Shown piece by piece: positions 45,701-53,935 of a stretch of DNA of 64,000 nucleotides (positions within the stretch are counted from its first letter, which is position 1; each line of letters opens with the position of its first letter). Under the pieces are notes generated by a model. It was given only the letters and a program-made list of their open reading frames with translations. It ran no database searches and was not told the origin of the DNA. A program made the translations under genes and the position numbers. The DNA is from QQWI01 sp964522015 (GTDB taxonomy: Bacteria > Bacillota > Clostridia > Peptostreptococcales > Acidaminobacteraceae): positions 16,614-80,613 of the forward strand of contig CAZFST010000021.1 of the NCBI GenBank assembly GCA_964522015.1. The letters run 5' to 3'.

Positions 45701-45890
45701 AGCCAAAAAAATAACGACTATTGGCATTTGAAAAGCGCCAAGGGAGTTTCTGGGTGCTTTCCCCTGCCTCACTTCTAGCTACTTCATAACTACCATAATC
45801 TCCTTCAAGCACCCAAACTGTATCTACGGCCTGCACTGGCTGCTGCATGGCTGCTTTTAAGGTTAATAATGTTCTCTCTATTCTAAGCAT
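42768..45890 (-). CDS. Glycoside hydrolase family 38 alpha-mannosidase
   Basis: The ~1040-residue protein has the GH38 metal-site signature GVGHTHIDVAWLWDLRQTKEK and the nucleophile region LWLPDVFGYSAALPQILKGFG, followed by the helical middle domain (YTTNGGIKQRHRKLEDQLL) and large C-terminal beta domains. No signal peptide, so it acts in the cytoplasm on imported mannosides. The ATG at 45890 has GGAGG six bases upstream; an ATG at 45944 lacks one. It lies downstream of a solute-binding protein gene and a ROK repressor, forming a glycan-use locus. Confidence 0.92.
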   Translation of the reverse strand: MLRIERTLLTLKAAMQQPVQAVDTVWVLEGDYGSYEVARSEAGESTQKLPWRFSNANSRYFFGFDYKLPEFEAGYQYYFEVSTGREGNWDAVNPQLLAYVNNQVICGLDVNHRTIYIDSKYQGTTIEVGCHLYTGMQGGDLAIRVNLVKRSVAVWDAYHDLRVIKDAIAAMPDGNGAKLVLQTQLLEAIQEVRFPSDTTQNWQGPCQALSKILHARCYGDQGQLPYTVHGVGHTHIDVAWLWDLRQTKEKVARSYATALDLQSRYPGYRFMASQPVLYEMLEAGQPEVFKGVQDASAKGIWESEGAMYLEADCNLAGGESLIRQIERGQAYFKAKFGRESRTLWLPDVFGYSAALPQILKGFGIELFITSKISWNDTNKLPSDSFMWQGLDGTEIPTQFITTVSMETLNKGEFKTIYEGNMTATEVLGSVMRHQQKAIQPHVIMPYGYGDGGGGATEEMLETAKRLVIGLPGMPKLQMSSVSDFVDAYSNTAPIKLPTWVGELYLEYHRGTYTTNGGIKQRHRKLEDQLLVAEIFEAVLAKPLKQWDHPWEMLLLNQFHDILPGTSVESVYTEAYQQLDHASAQVAQSLKRFIHGDQTQTNPVSIFNPSAQDFSGFVTFEATETVVAFESDLVASVPLQAIGNGQYRGYFSKVPALSVITGALVPTKAPSNGKLKEGEQPVQSVTSTNTIDFAAGKLEFETPFYQVTFDEQGQIIGLWDRHHHRSVLSESGFGNRLVAYEDRPLRWDAWDINLDYVNYPIEFDQSVTVKCLENGPIARVIGVEKTLGNSRVYQKIYFYQNSGRIDFETEVDWHQQQVLLRTEFDLNIHAPFATYDTQCGYVHRPTNHNHSYNEAMFEVCAAHWGDLSETDYGVMLMSNDKFGYSAKGQKLGLSLLKSPTWPNTLSDQGYHQFSYALLPLSGPVDYGNRHYQAMCYCQPPTVFDGLADAQKLHLATLPDHLTLESLRHLDGGELELRLVERGNKRGLLPINIGVSGKVISSAVLTDLKGDQLTVLNSTETGFEVPFKPFEIMTIRLRLHNS

Positions 45891-45972
45891 TAATTGCCTC
45901 CAACACCTACTGGTACTCATTGCAAAGAAGATGAACAATCTCATGATCTTCTATGGTTGCAACTCTGCTAAC

Positions 45973-46527
45973 TTATTCTACATTAGTGATAAGGATCTGA
46001 TTTTGCCCTAATTCTAAAAATACTTCCGGTAAATCTGCTGATTCTGTTACAAAAAAACTAGGTGGCTTCTTTGAGGTTTTAAGGCAAACCTCAGCATGGG
46101 GGTATCCTGCATGCATGGTGAAAAACGATAACCGTGCATCATTCATAATGCATTCCAAGCAGATGAAATCTTCAGCAACCACACTGCCATCCTTGAATTT
46201 TGCTTCAAGGATGGCGTGCTGGTGCTTTGAAACCACTAAAATCAGTGGCGTAGCCTCTTGTGAACCCAAAAGGAGAAACTCTTCATGACCTGGATGACTG
46301 GTAAGCCTGGTTAAATGTGACTGATTAATCGTCACATGAATAAGTTTATGGCCACCGTATTCTCGCCCAGTTGCATAACAGGTTACAACACGGTTTGTCT
46401 CTTCACTTACCTCGTTTTGATGAGGGTTTTGAAGCGATTTGGGCAACAAGCGCTTAATGACACCAAGACCTTCTAATTCTTCCATGATGGACTCATCCAT
46501 CAATTTAGGTATTAAAGTTACAATCAT
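45973..46527 (-). CDS. Unknown protein of the mannosidase locus
   Basis: The 184-residue soluble protein has no motif I recognise. Features are a start MIVTLIPKLMDESIMEELEGLGVIKRL, a middle HPGHEEFLLLGSQEATPLILVVSKHQ, and FICLECIMNDARLSFFTMHAGYPHAEV, a histidine-spaced beta-rich arrangement that could be a cupin-like fold acting on sugars. It stands between the binding-protein gene and the alpha-mannosidase, so a part in sugar handling (for example an isomerase or epimerase) is possible. Confidence 0.55.
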   Translation of the reverse strand: MIVTLIPKLMDESIMEELEGLGVIKRLLPKSLQNPHQNEVSEETNRVVTCYATGREYGGHKLIHVTINQSHLTRLTSHPGHEEFLLLGSQEATPLILVVSKHQHAILEAKFKDGSVVAEDFICLECIMNDARLSFFTMHAGYPHAEVCLKTSKKPPSFFVTESADLPEVFLELGQNQILITNVE

Positions 46528-46584
46528 CGTTTCTCCCTTTTGGTTCTAGTATTTAGTCGATATTAACCACCAATTACTAGGTGA

Positions 46585-48480
46585 CTATTTAACGTAAGCG
46601 TATAAGATCGCTTGTGAAATATTCACGATTGCGTTGCCATTATAGTTCTTCAAACGATCAGCATAGAAATCATGGATGATATTTGAGTAGAGTGGCATAT
46701 CTGGCAATAATTCATTCCAATAAGTGATAAAGTCTACAAAACTTGTTTTAAAGCCTTCTTTGTCAGACCCATCTCGCTTAACCATTGCAATTGCAAGATC
46801 TTCAAGTTTTTTATCAACAAGGAAGTTTGTATTTGCGCCATTTTCAAGGGCAATTTTATCTGTTGTGTATGTGCGCTGCATATCATACTGTGACGTGAAA
46901 CCAATTGCTAAGTTAAACATGTTGTAGGTTGGCACGCCATATTTAGCATCAACACTTTTGTTTCTGCTGTAGTAATTCAAGAGTTCTGGGAAAGTCATAA
47001 CAGTTTGATTGATCTTGATACCTGCTGCTGCAACATCTGGATTCTCTTTTAGTTTAACAACCAACAAGTCTGAAACAGAGTTTTGTTCAGATGAGCACCA
47101 TTCAATAACTAGTGGCATTAATGTACCGTCATCCAATTTCTTATGACGAATACCCTCTTTGTATGGTTGTCCAGCGCTATCATAAATCCAACCACCGGCT
47201 TCTAAAGATTTAATAGCAAGATCAAATCCGTATGAGTATTGATTCAACTTAGTGCTAAGCTCTTCTTTAGTTTCTTGATAAAACCATTGACCTTCGCCAA
47301 AAGGACCATTCACAACGCCGCCAAAGCCACCAGTAAAGGTTTTTGCAAAGTCATTTCTATCAAGAAGATGTGCAATTGCATGACGGACTTCTTTAAATTG
47401 TGTTGGACCAAAGTCACAAACAAATGTGACTTTTCCGTAGCCAGCACGTGGGTAGTTTGTAAATGCAAAGCCACCCTTATCAACAAGATCAAGACCACTG
47501 CTGATTTCTGGACCACTCATCATTTTGTCAAGAAGGTCCACTTTACCCGTAGCAAGTTCGTCCATTCTTGTTTCTTGAACTACTTTTCTGTAGATAACAG
47601 TTTCGATCTTTGGTGTTTGACCAGAATAGTCTCCCAAGAAATTAGGGTTGACTTTTAGGACAACAGATTGACTTGCAGTATCAAAAGAATCTACTACATA
47701 TGCTCCAGAAGCCACATATTTCGGGTTGTTTCTCGCTGCGTCAAAAGCTGTTTTGTGTTTGGCAACTGTTGGACGTTCTGAGAAATAAGCACCTTGCCCA
47801 TCATCCTTCACTTCAATACCCGTATCTTTTAACCAATAATGAAGTGGTGTTGGACCAACTGAAGCCATTGCCAAATCAAAGTAGTATGGAAGTTCCTTCT
47901 TGTCAATTGTCATAGAAAATTGATAATCACCAAGTAGTTTGACACCGGTAAAGATCTCAGATTTACCTGTTTGATAATCACTATAACCTAGCATCTGATA
48001 ATTGTCCTGTGCTGCAGAACCCATTTCAACTAAAAAAGGTGAGTTCCACAACAAAATGCTAGCAACATAATCTTTTGCCATAATTGGTGTACCATCATTG
48101 TACTGTAAATTTTCATTTAAAGTCCATGTGAAAGTTTTTGTGCCATCATCATTTGTCTTTGTTTCGTTAGCTTTGATTGCTGTTTTGTTGACCACAAACT
48201 CGCCGTCAAATGTCATATCAACAGTCGCATAACCAGATATGAAATTGCGAATCGATGAGTCTGAGCCATTGTTTGTGAATGCTGGGATCCAGTCACCAGA
48301 CATTTCGCCACCACCGATAATCAATTGACCAGTGGGTTTGTCGGGTGCCCCTTCAATTGTTGCAGCCGCTGCTGGCGCATCAGTTGTTGCAGCCTCTGCC
48401 GCAGGCGCTGCTGGTTTAGAACAAGCCACCATTGAGGTGACCATCATCGATACGAGCAGCAATGAAATCCACTTCTTCAT
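46585..48480 (-). CDS. Family 5 extracellular solute-binding lipoprotein (oligopeptide/oligosaccharide type)
   Basis: The 631-residue protein has a lipoprotein signal peptide with lipobox MVACS (Cys about residue 20), an Ala/Pro/Thr-rich linker, and the SBP_bac_5 fold (LTWTLNENLQYNDGTPIMAKDYVASI, EVRHAIAHLLDRNDFAKTF). Members bind oligopeptides, nickel or oligosaccharides for ABC uptake. No permease or ATPase gene is in the window. With the alpha-mannosidase and ROK regulator nearby, a mannose-containing glycan is a reasonable ligand. A palindromic operator overlaps the promoter. Confidence 0.88.
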   Translation of the reverse strand: MKKWISLLLVSMMVTSMVACSKPAAPAAEAATTDAPAAAATIEGAPDKPTGQLIIGGGEMSGDWIPAFTNNGSDSSIRNFISGYATVDMTFDGEFVVNKTAIKANETKTNDDGTKTFTWTLNENLQYNDGTPIMAKDYVASILLWNSPFLVEMGSAAQDNYQMLGYSDYQTGKSEIFTGVKLLGDYQFSMTIDKKELPYYFDLAMASVGPTPLHYWLKDTGIEVKDDGQGAYFSERPTVAKHKTAFDAARNNPKYVASGAYVVDSFDTASQSVVLKVNPNFLGDYSGQTPKIETVIYRKVVQETRMDELATGKVDLLDKMMSGPEISSGLDLVDKGGFAFTNYPRAGYGKVTFVCDFGPTQFKEVRHAIAHLLDRNDFAKTFTGGFGGVVNGPFGEGQWFYQETKEELSTKLNQYSYGFDLAIKSLEAGGWIYDSAGQPYKEGIRHKKLDDGTLMPLVIEWCSSEQNSVSDLLVVKLKENPDVAAAGIKINQTVMTFPELLNYYSRNKSVDAKYGVPTYNMFNLAIGFTSQYDMQRTYTTDKIALENGANTNFLVDKKLEDLAIAMVKRDGSDKEGFKTSFVDFITYWNELLPDMPLYSNIIHDFYADRLKNYNGNAIVNISQAILYAYVK

Positions 48481-48494
48481 TTTAAATCCCCCTG

Positions 48495-48533
48495 TATTCT
48501 ATTAGTTACTAACTGTTAGTAACTAATAGAATA
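48495..48533. promoter_or_regulatory. 39-bp perfect palindrome, probable ROK repressor operator
   Basis: Two perfect 19-base arms (TATTCTATTAGTTACTAAC and its complement) surround a single central T at 48514. It overlaps the last bases of the -10 box and the transcription start of the solute-binding protein gene and ends 15 bases before its ATG. This is the classical place for a repressor; the divergent ROK gene is the obvious candidate. Confidence 0.85.
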
Positions 48534-48559
48534 GTAGCACAGTTCGCATTATTTGTAAA
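48531..48559 (-). promoter_or_regulatory. Promoter of the solute-binding protein operon
   Basis: TTTACA (-35, 48554-48559) and TACTAT (-10, 48531-48536) with 17-base spacing on the minus strand. The -10 overlaps the palindrome. Confidence 0.7.
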
Positions 48560-48627
48560 TTATATTTCGTGGTATTTTTTCCTGAACATTTTACGGTGTT
48601 TTTTAAAAGTGTCTGTGGGGAACCATG

Positions 48628-48656
48628 TTGCAAGTTGCATCAAACTCACGTAAAAT
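48628..48656 (+). promoter_or_regulatory. Promoter of the ROK regulator gene
   Basis: TTGCAA and TAAAAT are 17 bases apart, about 55 bases before the ROK ATG on the plus strand. Confidence 0.5.
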
Positions 48657-48710
48657 AAGAAGGTCAGTAACACTGCGTACTTAATGCTACTAAACGAAAG
48701 AGGTTGTCCC

Positions 48711-49826
48711 ATGTCCATCAAATTTGAATCCGGGCGTCCTGAGCTCATCAAATATATGAATCAAGAACTGGTCATTCGGCACGTGGTCCGTTCACAAGAA
48801 ATCTCCAGAGCTGATTTAGCCCGAGAAACTGGACTTTCCCTGCCAAGTATTATGCGAATTGTCGATGCTTTAGTGGAAAAAGGCTTTTTGATTGAAACCG
48901 GGGTTGGCGTCACTGCAGCCGGTAGAAAACCAAGCCTACTGGCAATTAATAAAGCCCATAAATATGTCTTAGGCCTAGAAATCTCCAGTCGCTCCATCGT
49001 TACGCTAACTGACTTTGGCGGCAATCCCATAGAGGCCATCACCATTGACTCAAAAGATTCTCAGTCCCCAGAAGACATTCTCAATCTACTCTTAAACGCC
49101 ACCCTTCAACTGATTGCCCGCCATAACCTTAAGCCCCAACAAATAGCCGGTATTGGCATTGGAACTCCAGGTAACAATTTTAAACACCATAAGCCAATGA
49201 AGGGTTTTATTTTAAAAGGCTGGGAAAGCATTGATGTTGGCCAATGGTTTAATAGTCGCTTAGAAATTCCCGTCATTGTGGAAAATGTCTGTCGCACCAG
49301 GACCATCAGTGAAATTTGGTTTGGTGAAGGGAGACATCATTCTGATTTTTTATATGTCTTTGTGGATCAAGGGGTGGGTGTTGGCATCGTGTCTAAGGGA
49401 ATGATCTTTGAGGGAGCCCACGGGGTTGCCGGAGAATTCGGCCACACTTCCATCGATATCCATGGTAAACCCTGTTACTGTGGCAAAAACGGTTGCATTG
49501 AAATGTATGTTTCAATGGGCGCTTTAGCCCAGCGTTCTGATGAGGGCACCCCTTCTGATGAGCTTCTAGAGACGGTCTCCAACGAACTAGCATTTGCCCT
49601 TGCCAATATGGTCAACCTCTTAAACCCGCCCATTATTATTTTGGGCGGCTCAGTGGTGAAATCCATGCCAGAGCTAACGGAGATGGTCAAACAGAAGATG
49701 ATGCCCTACGTGTTTCATAATCTCGCCTTAAAAACCGAAGTCTTTGCAAGTCAATTGGATAACGAATCCCTTTGTCTTGGCAGCATAGCCCTGGTCATCC
49801 ACGAGACTTTGATGGCAAGGACCTAA
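48711..49826 (+). CDS. ROK family transcriptional repressor
   Basis: The 371-residue protein has an N-terminal winged helix (EISRADLARETGLSLPSIMRIVDALVEKGFLIE), then a sugar-kinase-like ROK fold with GIGIGTPG, DQGVGVGIV, and the ROK zinc signature GHTSIDIHGKPCYCGKNGCIEMY. Such XylR/NagC-type repressors are released by sugars. The ATG at 48711 has AGAGG upstream. It is divergent from the solute-binding protein gene, and the shared gap contains a long palindrome. Confidence 0.92.
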   Translation: MSIKFESGRPELIKYMNQELVIRHVVRSQEISRADLARETGLSLPSIMRIVDALVEKGFLIETGVGVTAAGRKPSLLAINKAHKYVLGLEISSRSIVTLTDFGGNPIEAITIDSKDSQSPEDILNLLLNATLQLIARHNLKPQQIAGIGIGTPGNNFKHHKPMKGFILKGWESIDVGQWFNSRLEIPVIVENVCRTRTISEIWFGEGRHHSDFLYVFVDQGVGVGIVSKGMIFEGAHGVAGEFGHTSIDIHGKPCYCGKNGCIEMYVSMGALAQRSDEGTPSDELLETVSNELAFALANMVNLLNPPIIILGGSVVKSMPELTEMVKQKMMPYVFHNLALKTEVFASQLDNESLCLGSIALVIHETLMART

Positions 49827-49827
49827 C

Positions 49828-49854
49828 GAGACACGGTGCACGTCCCCCTGTCTC
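49828..49854. repeat. GTGCAC-core palindromic repeat, copy a
   Basis: GAGACACGGTGCACGTCCCC followed by CTGTCTC; GAGACA and TGTCTC are complementary ends. It belongs to the family of short elements at 53.8, 55.2 and 55.8 kb. Confidence 0.7.
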
Positions 49855-49865
49855 AAAAACATAAA

Positions 49866-49892
49866 AACCAGACCAAAAGGTCCGGTTTTTTC
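49866..49892 (+). terminator. Terminator of the ROK gene
   Basis: AACCAGACC pairs with GGTCCGGTT around AAAA, with one mismatch, followed by TTTTTCTTTT. It may also serve the convergent BI-1 gene. Confidence 0.85.
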
Positions 49893-49922
49893 TTTTGCCA
49901 ATTTTACATTTTGTGACGGGCA

Positions 49923-50618
49923 CTATTTTCGCTTACCCAGCAACCTAAGCAGTTTGATAAATAAATTGATAAAGTCTAAATACAAGGTTAAGGCCCCAAC
50001 AATCGCCTCTTTTGTATCCTCATCTGTGCCTTCATTGCCAATGATATTCATATTCTTAATCTTTTGAGTGTCATAAGCGATCAAACCAATAAATACCAAC
50101 ACCCCTACCACCGTGATGATAAAATCCATCATGGCATTTTTCAAGAACAGGTTGATTACCCCGGCCACGATAATGCCAAGAAGAGCCATAATCAGCATGT
50201 TACCCATGCTAGTCAGATCTTTCTTTGTGATAAAGCCGTAGACGCTCATAAAGGCAAAAAGTCCCGCTGTTATGAAAAACACATTGAGGATAGACCCCGG
50301 GGTATAAACCAAGAAAAAGAGGGAAAAGGTAACCCCATTAAGGGCTGCATACAAGAAGAAGACAACCATGGCTACCACTGCTGACATTTTCTTAACCCAG
50401 CCTGACAAGGCGATTACCATGATTAGCTGCACTACAATAATGGCAATAACGGCACCCATGCCAAAGGATGAAATCAGGCCAACAATTAAGCCATTCGCCG
50501 CAAAAAATGCCGCCACAATACCGGTAATTAAGAGGGCTGCAAACATCCACCCATAGACTTTTACTAAAAAGCGATTCTGTTCTTCTGTTACTTTTAGGTC
50601 GTAAGTGCTTCCATTCAT
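49923..50618 (-). CDS. Bax inhibitor-1/YccA family membrane protein
   Basis: The 231-residue protein has seven hydrophobic segments and the motif GLIAYDTQKIKNM near the C-terminus with LTLYLDFINLFIKLLRLLGKRK, typical of bacterial BI-1 (YetJ-like) proteins that conduct calcium in a pH-dependent way. Its ATG shares one base with the stop of the upstream fusion gene (TAATG), so translation is likely coupled. Confidence 0.92.
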   Translation of the reverse strand: MNGSTYDLKVTEEQNRFLVKVYGWMFAALLITGIVAAFFAANGLIVGLISSFGMGAVIAIIVVQLIMVIALSGWVKKMSAVVAMVVFFLYAALNGVTFSLFFLVYTPGSILNVFFITAGLFAFMSVYGFITKKDLTSMGNMLIMALLGIIVAGVINLFLKNAMMDFIITVVGVLVFIGLIAYDTQKIKNMNIIGNEGTDEDTKEAIVGALTLYLDFINLFIKLLRLLGKRK

Positions 50619-52978
50619 TATTTTAGATCTCCTTTTGTTTGTAATTTGCTTACCAGTTGCAACACACTGGCCAGACTACCAGAATCCACCCGCCAAAGGG
50701 CTGGAATCGTTAAGGGAACCGTCTGCGCAGAACAATTGGTATGCATATAAAGGCTTGGCATCCCCACAGAATGAGCACCTGCAATGTCAGTTCGATGATC
50801 GTTTCCAATAAATAAGCACTGGTGGGCCTTTAAGCCTTCTTTTTCTAGCATCATTTCAAAGTACCCTTTATGGGGTTTACAGAGTTGATAATCAGAAGAC
50901 AAATAAACACTGTCAAAATGACCTGCTAACCCTGTGGCGGTTAACTCATCCTTTGTAAAACAAGATTGTGCATTACTTAAAAGCACCACCCTAAGACCCT
51001 TGGCTTTTAGAAGTTCTAGTAATTCAATGGCGTGGGGGTATGGCTTTACATAATCAAGAGATAAGAGTCTAAAGATGGTGGCCACTTCTTGAAGGCCCCG
51101 GGAGTCAATGGTCTGGCTCTCAGTCATAGGACTCTCAGCCCCCAGACTCTCAATTCCTTTCTGCTGAAAAAGCAACTTAAAGACATCTAAAAGCTCAATA
51201 TCCACCTGGTCTACAGGGAGCTCTTCCCCTGTTAGTACAAGGTATCTGGCTTGTTCTCTTGCCACGGCCAGGCTCACTAGCTCTTGATAGGCATTTTGCA
51301 GGGCAAGAGGCTCGTAATGCGCGCCTTTGGCTGCAAAGGCATAAGCCAGGCGCCGCCATAATGACGGGTTAGACTCATCTGTATGGATATCAAGCAGAGT
51401 CCCGTATAAATCAAAAACAATTGTATCCACTTGCTTTAGCGCCTCAAAATCCACAGCTTTATAGGTAAAAAGCCACTCTTGTTGTTTAAATCCAACACTC
51501 GTATAGAGGGCTTGAGAGGCCCGATTATTTTGTGATGTGCCCACAAAAACTTTTTGATACCCTTGCTGTTTTAATTCAGTGAGTCCCTGGGCTAATAACC
51601 GCTTAGCCAAACCCTGTCGACGGTAGTCTCCATGACAAGCCACGGGTTCTAGTACCGCTGTGCGAGTTTCCAAATCACACCAAAATATTACGTAGGCCAA
51701 AACCAAGGGTTCCTTGGCTGCTGACGAATCTGTATCACTCTGTTTCCAATCCAGCAAAAACATGGGTTTTGCAGTGGCATACTTGGCATCTTGAAGCAGA
51801 TTATGATATCGCTCTAACGACACCGTCTCACCTGTGGCATAGCCAATCAAGTTGGCTATTTGTATTTCGATGGCTTTTGAAACCTCAGGCGCCAGGTCTT
51901 TCAAGGCTTGATGGGCATTTTCAATGGTATAAGTTACTGATATGAGGGGTGAGTTTGTTCCCGACACTTCAGGGGATTCATGGATTTCGTGGATTTCAGA
52001 GATTTCAAGAGTTTCAGGTGATTCTAGATTTTCAAGATCACAGGTTCCGCAATAGCGAACATAGTCTCCCCTTGTAAACCCAATGGCTTGATAATTGTCT
52101 TCAAGGGCTGCAGAAGCCATGGTCAGGTCCATCTTCAGATTAAATAGGGCTGGCAACGCTTTAAGCAGTACGCCTTCCATCCGAGCCCCACTTGGATTTG
52201 GCATCCAATCAAAAAATCCCGTTGGCCCTGTTTCATCTTCTTCTAGGTACAAAATGCCTAAGTCTTTGCCATTCAAGGTTACGATGGATAAGCGCTGGTC
52301 CATATCTTTTGGATTTTCATGACAAATACCCCGGTCAAAGCTCAGATTACCTGGGTGGGCATGATAGCGCAGGGTCTGATCCCCTTTTAAGGTAGCCCGT
52401 AAAATGTCATCAATTCTCTGCTGAGTCCCGGGTTCTAGGCTCAACTTAACCTGGGAGGCTATGTCAACCAACCATATGTAATGGTCGTAACCAGGGCCCC
52501 AAAAGTCTTTGGCGATTTGGTAAGGAGCGCCAAATTTATTAAGCCACCGCTTTTGTGCACGGCTATAACCACTGTCACAGCAAAACTGGGTAGCACCTTC
52601 CGATTGAATACTGAGGAGCATACTGCTGATCATATCGCTGCCAAGTCCCTGGCTTTGATAAGTGGGGAGCACATAGAGGCTACCTAACTCTCCCACATGG
52701 TCCAGTGCACCTTCCGTACACAGGTTGGTTTCTTTGCCGCAGGGTCCAAATGAGATAGAAGCCACCACTAGATGGTCTTTCTTAGCCACTAAAAATCGGT
52801 ATTGACTCTGAGGATTCATCAAACTATCTTTAAGAATCGTCATTTTATAAGCGACTTCATCTTCAATTTCAATCACCAAATCTTCAAGGCCCTCTTGCTT
52901 AAAGGCGTCGGCTATGGCTATTTTATAAAGAATATGGGCACTTTCCAAATCCGCAACAGTAGGTCTGACAATTAACAT
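50618..52978 (-). CDS. GNAT-GNAT-HAD three-part fusion protein
   Basis: The 786-residue protein begins with a GNAT acetyltransferase domain (about 1-170; LGSLYVLPTYQSQGLGSDMISSML), then a less clear acetyltransferase-like part (170-330), a low-complexity Glu/Ser/Pro linker (about 330-360, LENLESPETLEISEIHEIHESPEVSG), a second clear GNAT domain (about 365-515; AVLEPVACHGDYRRQGLAKRLLAQGL) and a C-terminal HAD hydrolase (about 520-775; VFDLYGTLLDI, VLLSNAQ, CLFIGNDHRTDIAGA). All catalytic Asp of the HAD part are present. I know of no named protein with this order. AGGAGG precedes the start. Confidence 0.85.
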   Translation of the reverse strand: MLIVRPTVADLESAHILYKIAIADAFKQEGLEDLVIEIEDEVAYKMTILKDSLMNPQSQYRFLVAKKDHLVVASISFGPCGKETNLCTEGALDHVGELGSLYVLPTYQSQGLGSDMISSMLLSIQSEGATQFCCDSGYSRAQKRWLNKFGAPYQIAKDFWGPGYDHYIWLVDIASQVKLSLEPGTQQRIDDILRATLKGDQTLRYHAHPGNLSFDRGICHENPKDMDQRLSIVTLNGKDLGILYLEEDETGPTGFFDWMPNPSGARMEGVLLKALPALFNLKMDLTMASAALEDNYQAIGFTRGDYVRYCGTCDLENLESPETLEISEIHEIHESPEVSGTNSPLISVTYTIENAHQALKDLAPEVSKAIEIQIANLIGYATGETVSLERYHNLLQDAKYATAKPMFLLDWKQSDTDSSAAKEPLVLAYVIFWCDLETRTAVLEPVACHGDYRRQGLAKRLLAQGLTELKQQGYQKVFVGTSQNNRASQALYTSVGFKQQEWLFTYKAVDFEALKQVDTIVFDLYGTLLDIHTDESNPSLWRRLAYAFAAKGAHYEPLALQNAYQELVSLAVAREQARYLVLTGEELPVDQVDIELLDVFKLLFQQKGIESLGAESPMTESQTIDSRGLQEVATIFRLLSLDYVKPYPHAIELLELLKAKGLRVVLLSNAQSCFTKDELTATGLAGHFDSVYLSSDYQLCKPHKGYFEMMLEKEGLKAHQCLFIGNDHRTDIAGAHSVGMPSLYMHTNCSAQTVPLTIPALWRVDSGSLASVLQLVSKLQTKGDLK

Positions 52979-53004
52979 AATTATGCCTCCTTTTGATTCT
53001 CGCC

Positions 53005-53205
53005 TTAAAAGAACCGCCTAATGATAAACGGCCCCGCTAGCAATAAACCACCAACCAAAAAAGCCAACAGGGGACTAGGGATAAAATAACTATATCCCAT
53101 TAACAAAACCCCAAATAAAAGAAAATCAAACTCAGATTGCTTTTTCCCATAAATCGAATAGCCAAGTCCCAAAGTACCAAATAAAAAACCGATCATTAGG
53201 GTCAT
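53005..53205 (-). CDS. Small membrane protein with PadR
   Basis: A 66-residue protein with two to three hydrophobic segments (MTLMIGFLFGTLGLGYSIYGKKQ, FLLFGVLLMGYSYF, LLAFLVGGLLLAGPFII). Function unknown. It overlaps the padR stop by four bases, so the two are co-translated. Confidence 0.75.
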   Translation of the reverse strand: MTLMIGFLFGTLGLGYSIYGKKQSEFDFLLFGVLLMGYSYFIPSPLLAFLVGGLLLAGPFIIRRFF

Positions 53206-53747
53206 GCTTCCACGTCCTTTTCGGCTAATAGCAGTTGTTTAAACCACTCTAAAGCGTGATGATGTCCATTTAAACCGTATTGCAATGTCTTATATTGATA
53301 ATAAAAAACTGGATGGGTTTGAATTTCAGCTGGCAAAGCCTGTAGTTCTTTATCCGCCTGCATCATAATTTGGCAAGCTTCATCCACAGCTACAATCATC
53401 TTTTCAATCAACCGAGACCTTTCCTCTTTGGATTCAATTAGCCCTAAAAAGAATAATTTTGAAAGTAATGTGACCTCAAGCTTATTGCCCTGTGGATATT
53501 CTTGAACCATCCATGCCATAAATGCCACATGACCATCAGGGGTCATTTCATAATATTTCTTTTTTCTACCGTTCTCGACACACTCCGATGCCACTATCCA
53601 TCCAGCCGTCAAGAGTTTTTTGACAGCGACCTGCAAACTCCCGTAGCTCGCACTGTAGAACAGAGAAATACCCTGTTTAAAAGCACTGTTAAGTTCATAT
53701 ATGGTCATCACCTTTAAATGGAGCAAACCCAAAACAACATATTCCAT
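53202..53747 (-). CDS. PadR family transcriptional regulator
   Basis: The 181-residue protein has the PadR winged helix (VLGLLHLKVMTIYELNSAF, YGSLQVAVKKLLTAGWI, GRKKKYYEMTPDGHVAF) and a helical C-terminal dimerisation domain. PadR proteins respond to phenolics, drugs or membrane stress. It is divergent to a serine hydrolase gene 230 bases away. Confidence 0.92.
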   Translation of the reverse strand: MEYVVLGLLHLKVMTIYELNSAFKQGISLFYSASYGSLQVAVKKLLTAGWIVASECVENGRKKKYYEMTPDGHVAFMAWMVQEYPQGNKLEVTLLSKLFFLGLIESKEERSRLIEKMIVAVDEACQIMMQADKELQALPAEIQTHPVFYYQYKTLQYGLNGHHHALEWFKQLLLAEKDVEA

Positions 53748-53770
53748 ACCAATACCTACTTTCCAGAGAA

Positions 53771-53799
53771 TGAGCCGGGGGGATGCGCACCGTGGCTCG
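53771..53799. repeat. GTGCAC-type palindromic repeat, copy b (diverged)
   Basis: TGAGCCGGGGGGATGCGCACCGTGGCTCG: ends GAGCC/GGCTC are complementary and the centre GGGGGGATGCGCACCG resembles GGGGGACGTGCACCG in the other copies. Confidence 0.6.
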
Positions 53800-53850
53800 T
53801 TTTTGACTTACTTATACTTTAGACCTGACTGGGCCAACTGTCAAGAAAAC

Positions 53851-53877
53851 GACTCAGGGGGACGTGCACCGCGAGTC
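53851..53877. repeat. GTGCAC-core palindromic repeat, copy c
   Basis: GACTCAGGGGGACGTGCACC then GCGAGTC; GACTC and GAGTC are complementary ends. It sits 13 bases before the -35 box of the serine hydrolase promoter. Confidence 0.7.
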
Positions 53878-53889
53878 AAAATATTTCTA

Positions 53890-53918
53890 TTGACATCCAA
53901 TATCAATTAGAGTATGCT
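53890..53918 (+). promoter_or_regulatory. Promoter of the serine hydrolase gene
   Basis: TTGACA (53890-53895) and TATGCT (53913-53918), 17 bases apart. Confidence 0.75.
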
Positions 53919-53935
53919 TGCATTAACAACATGAC

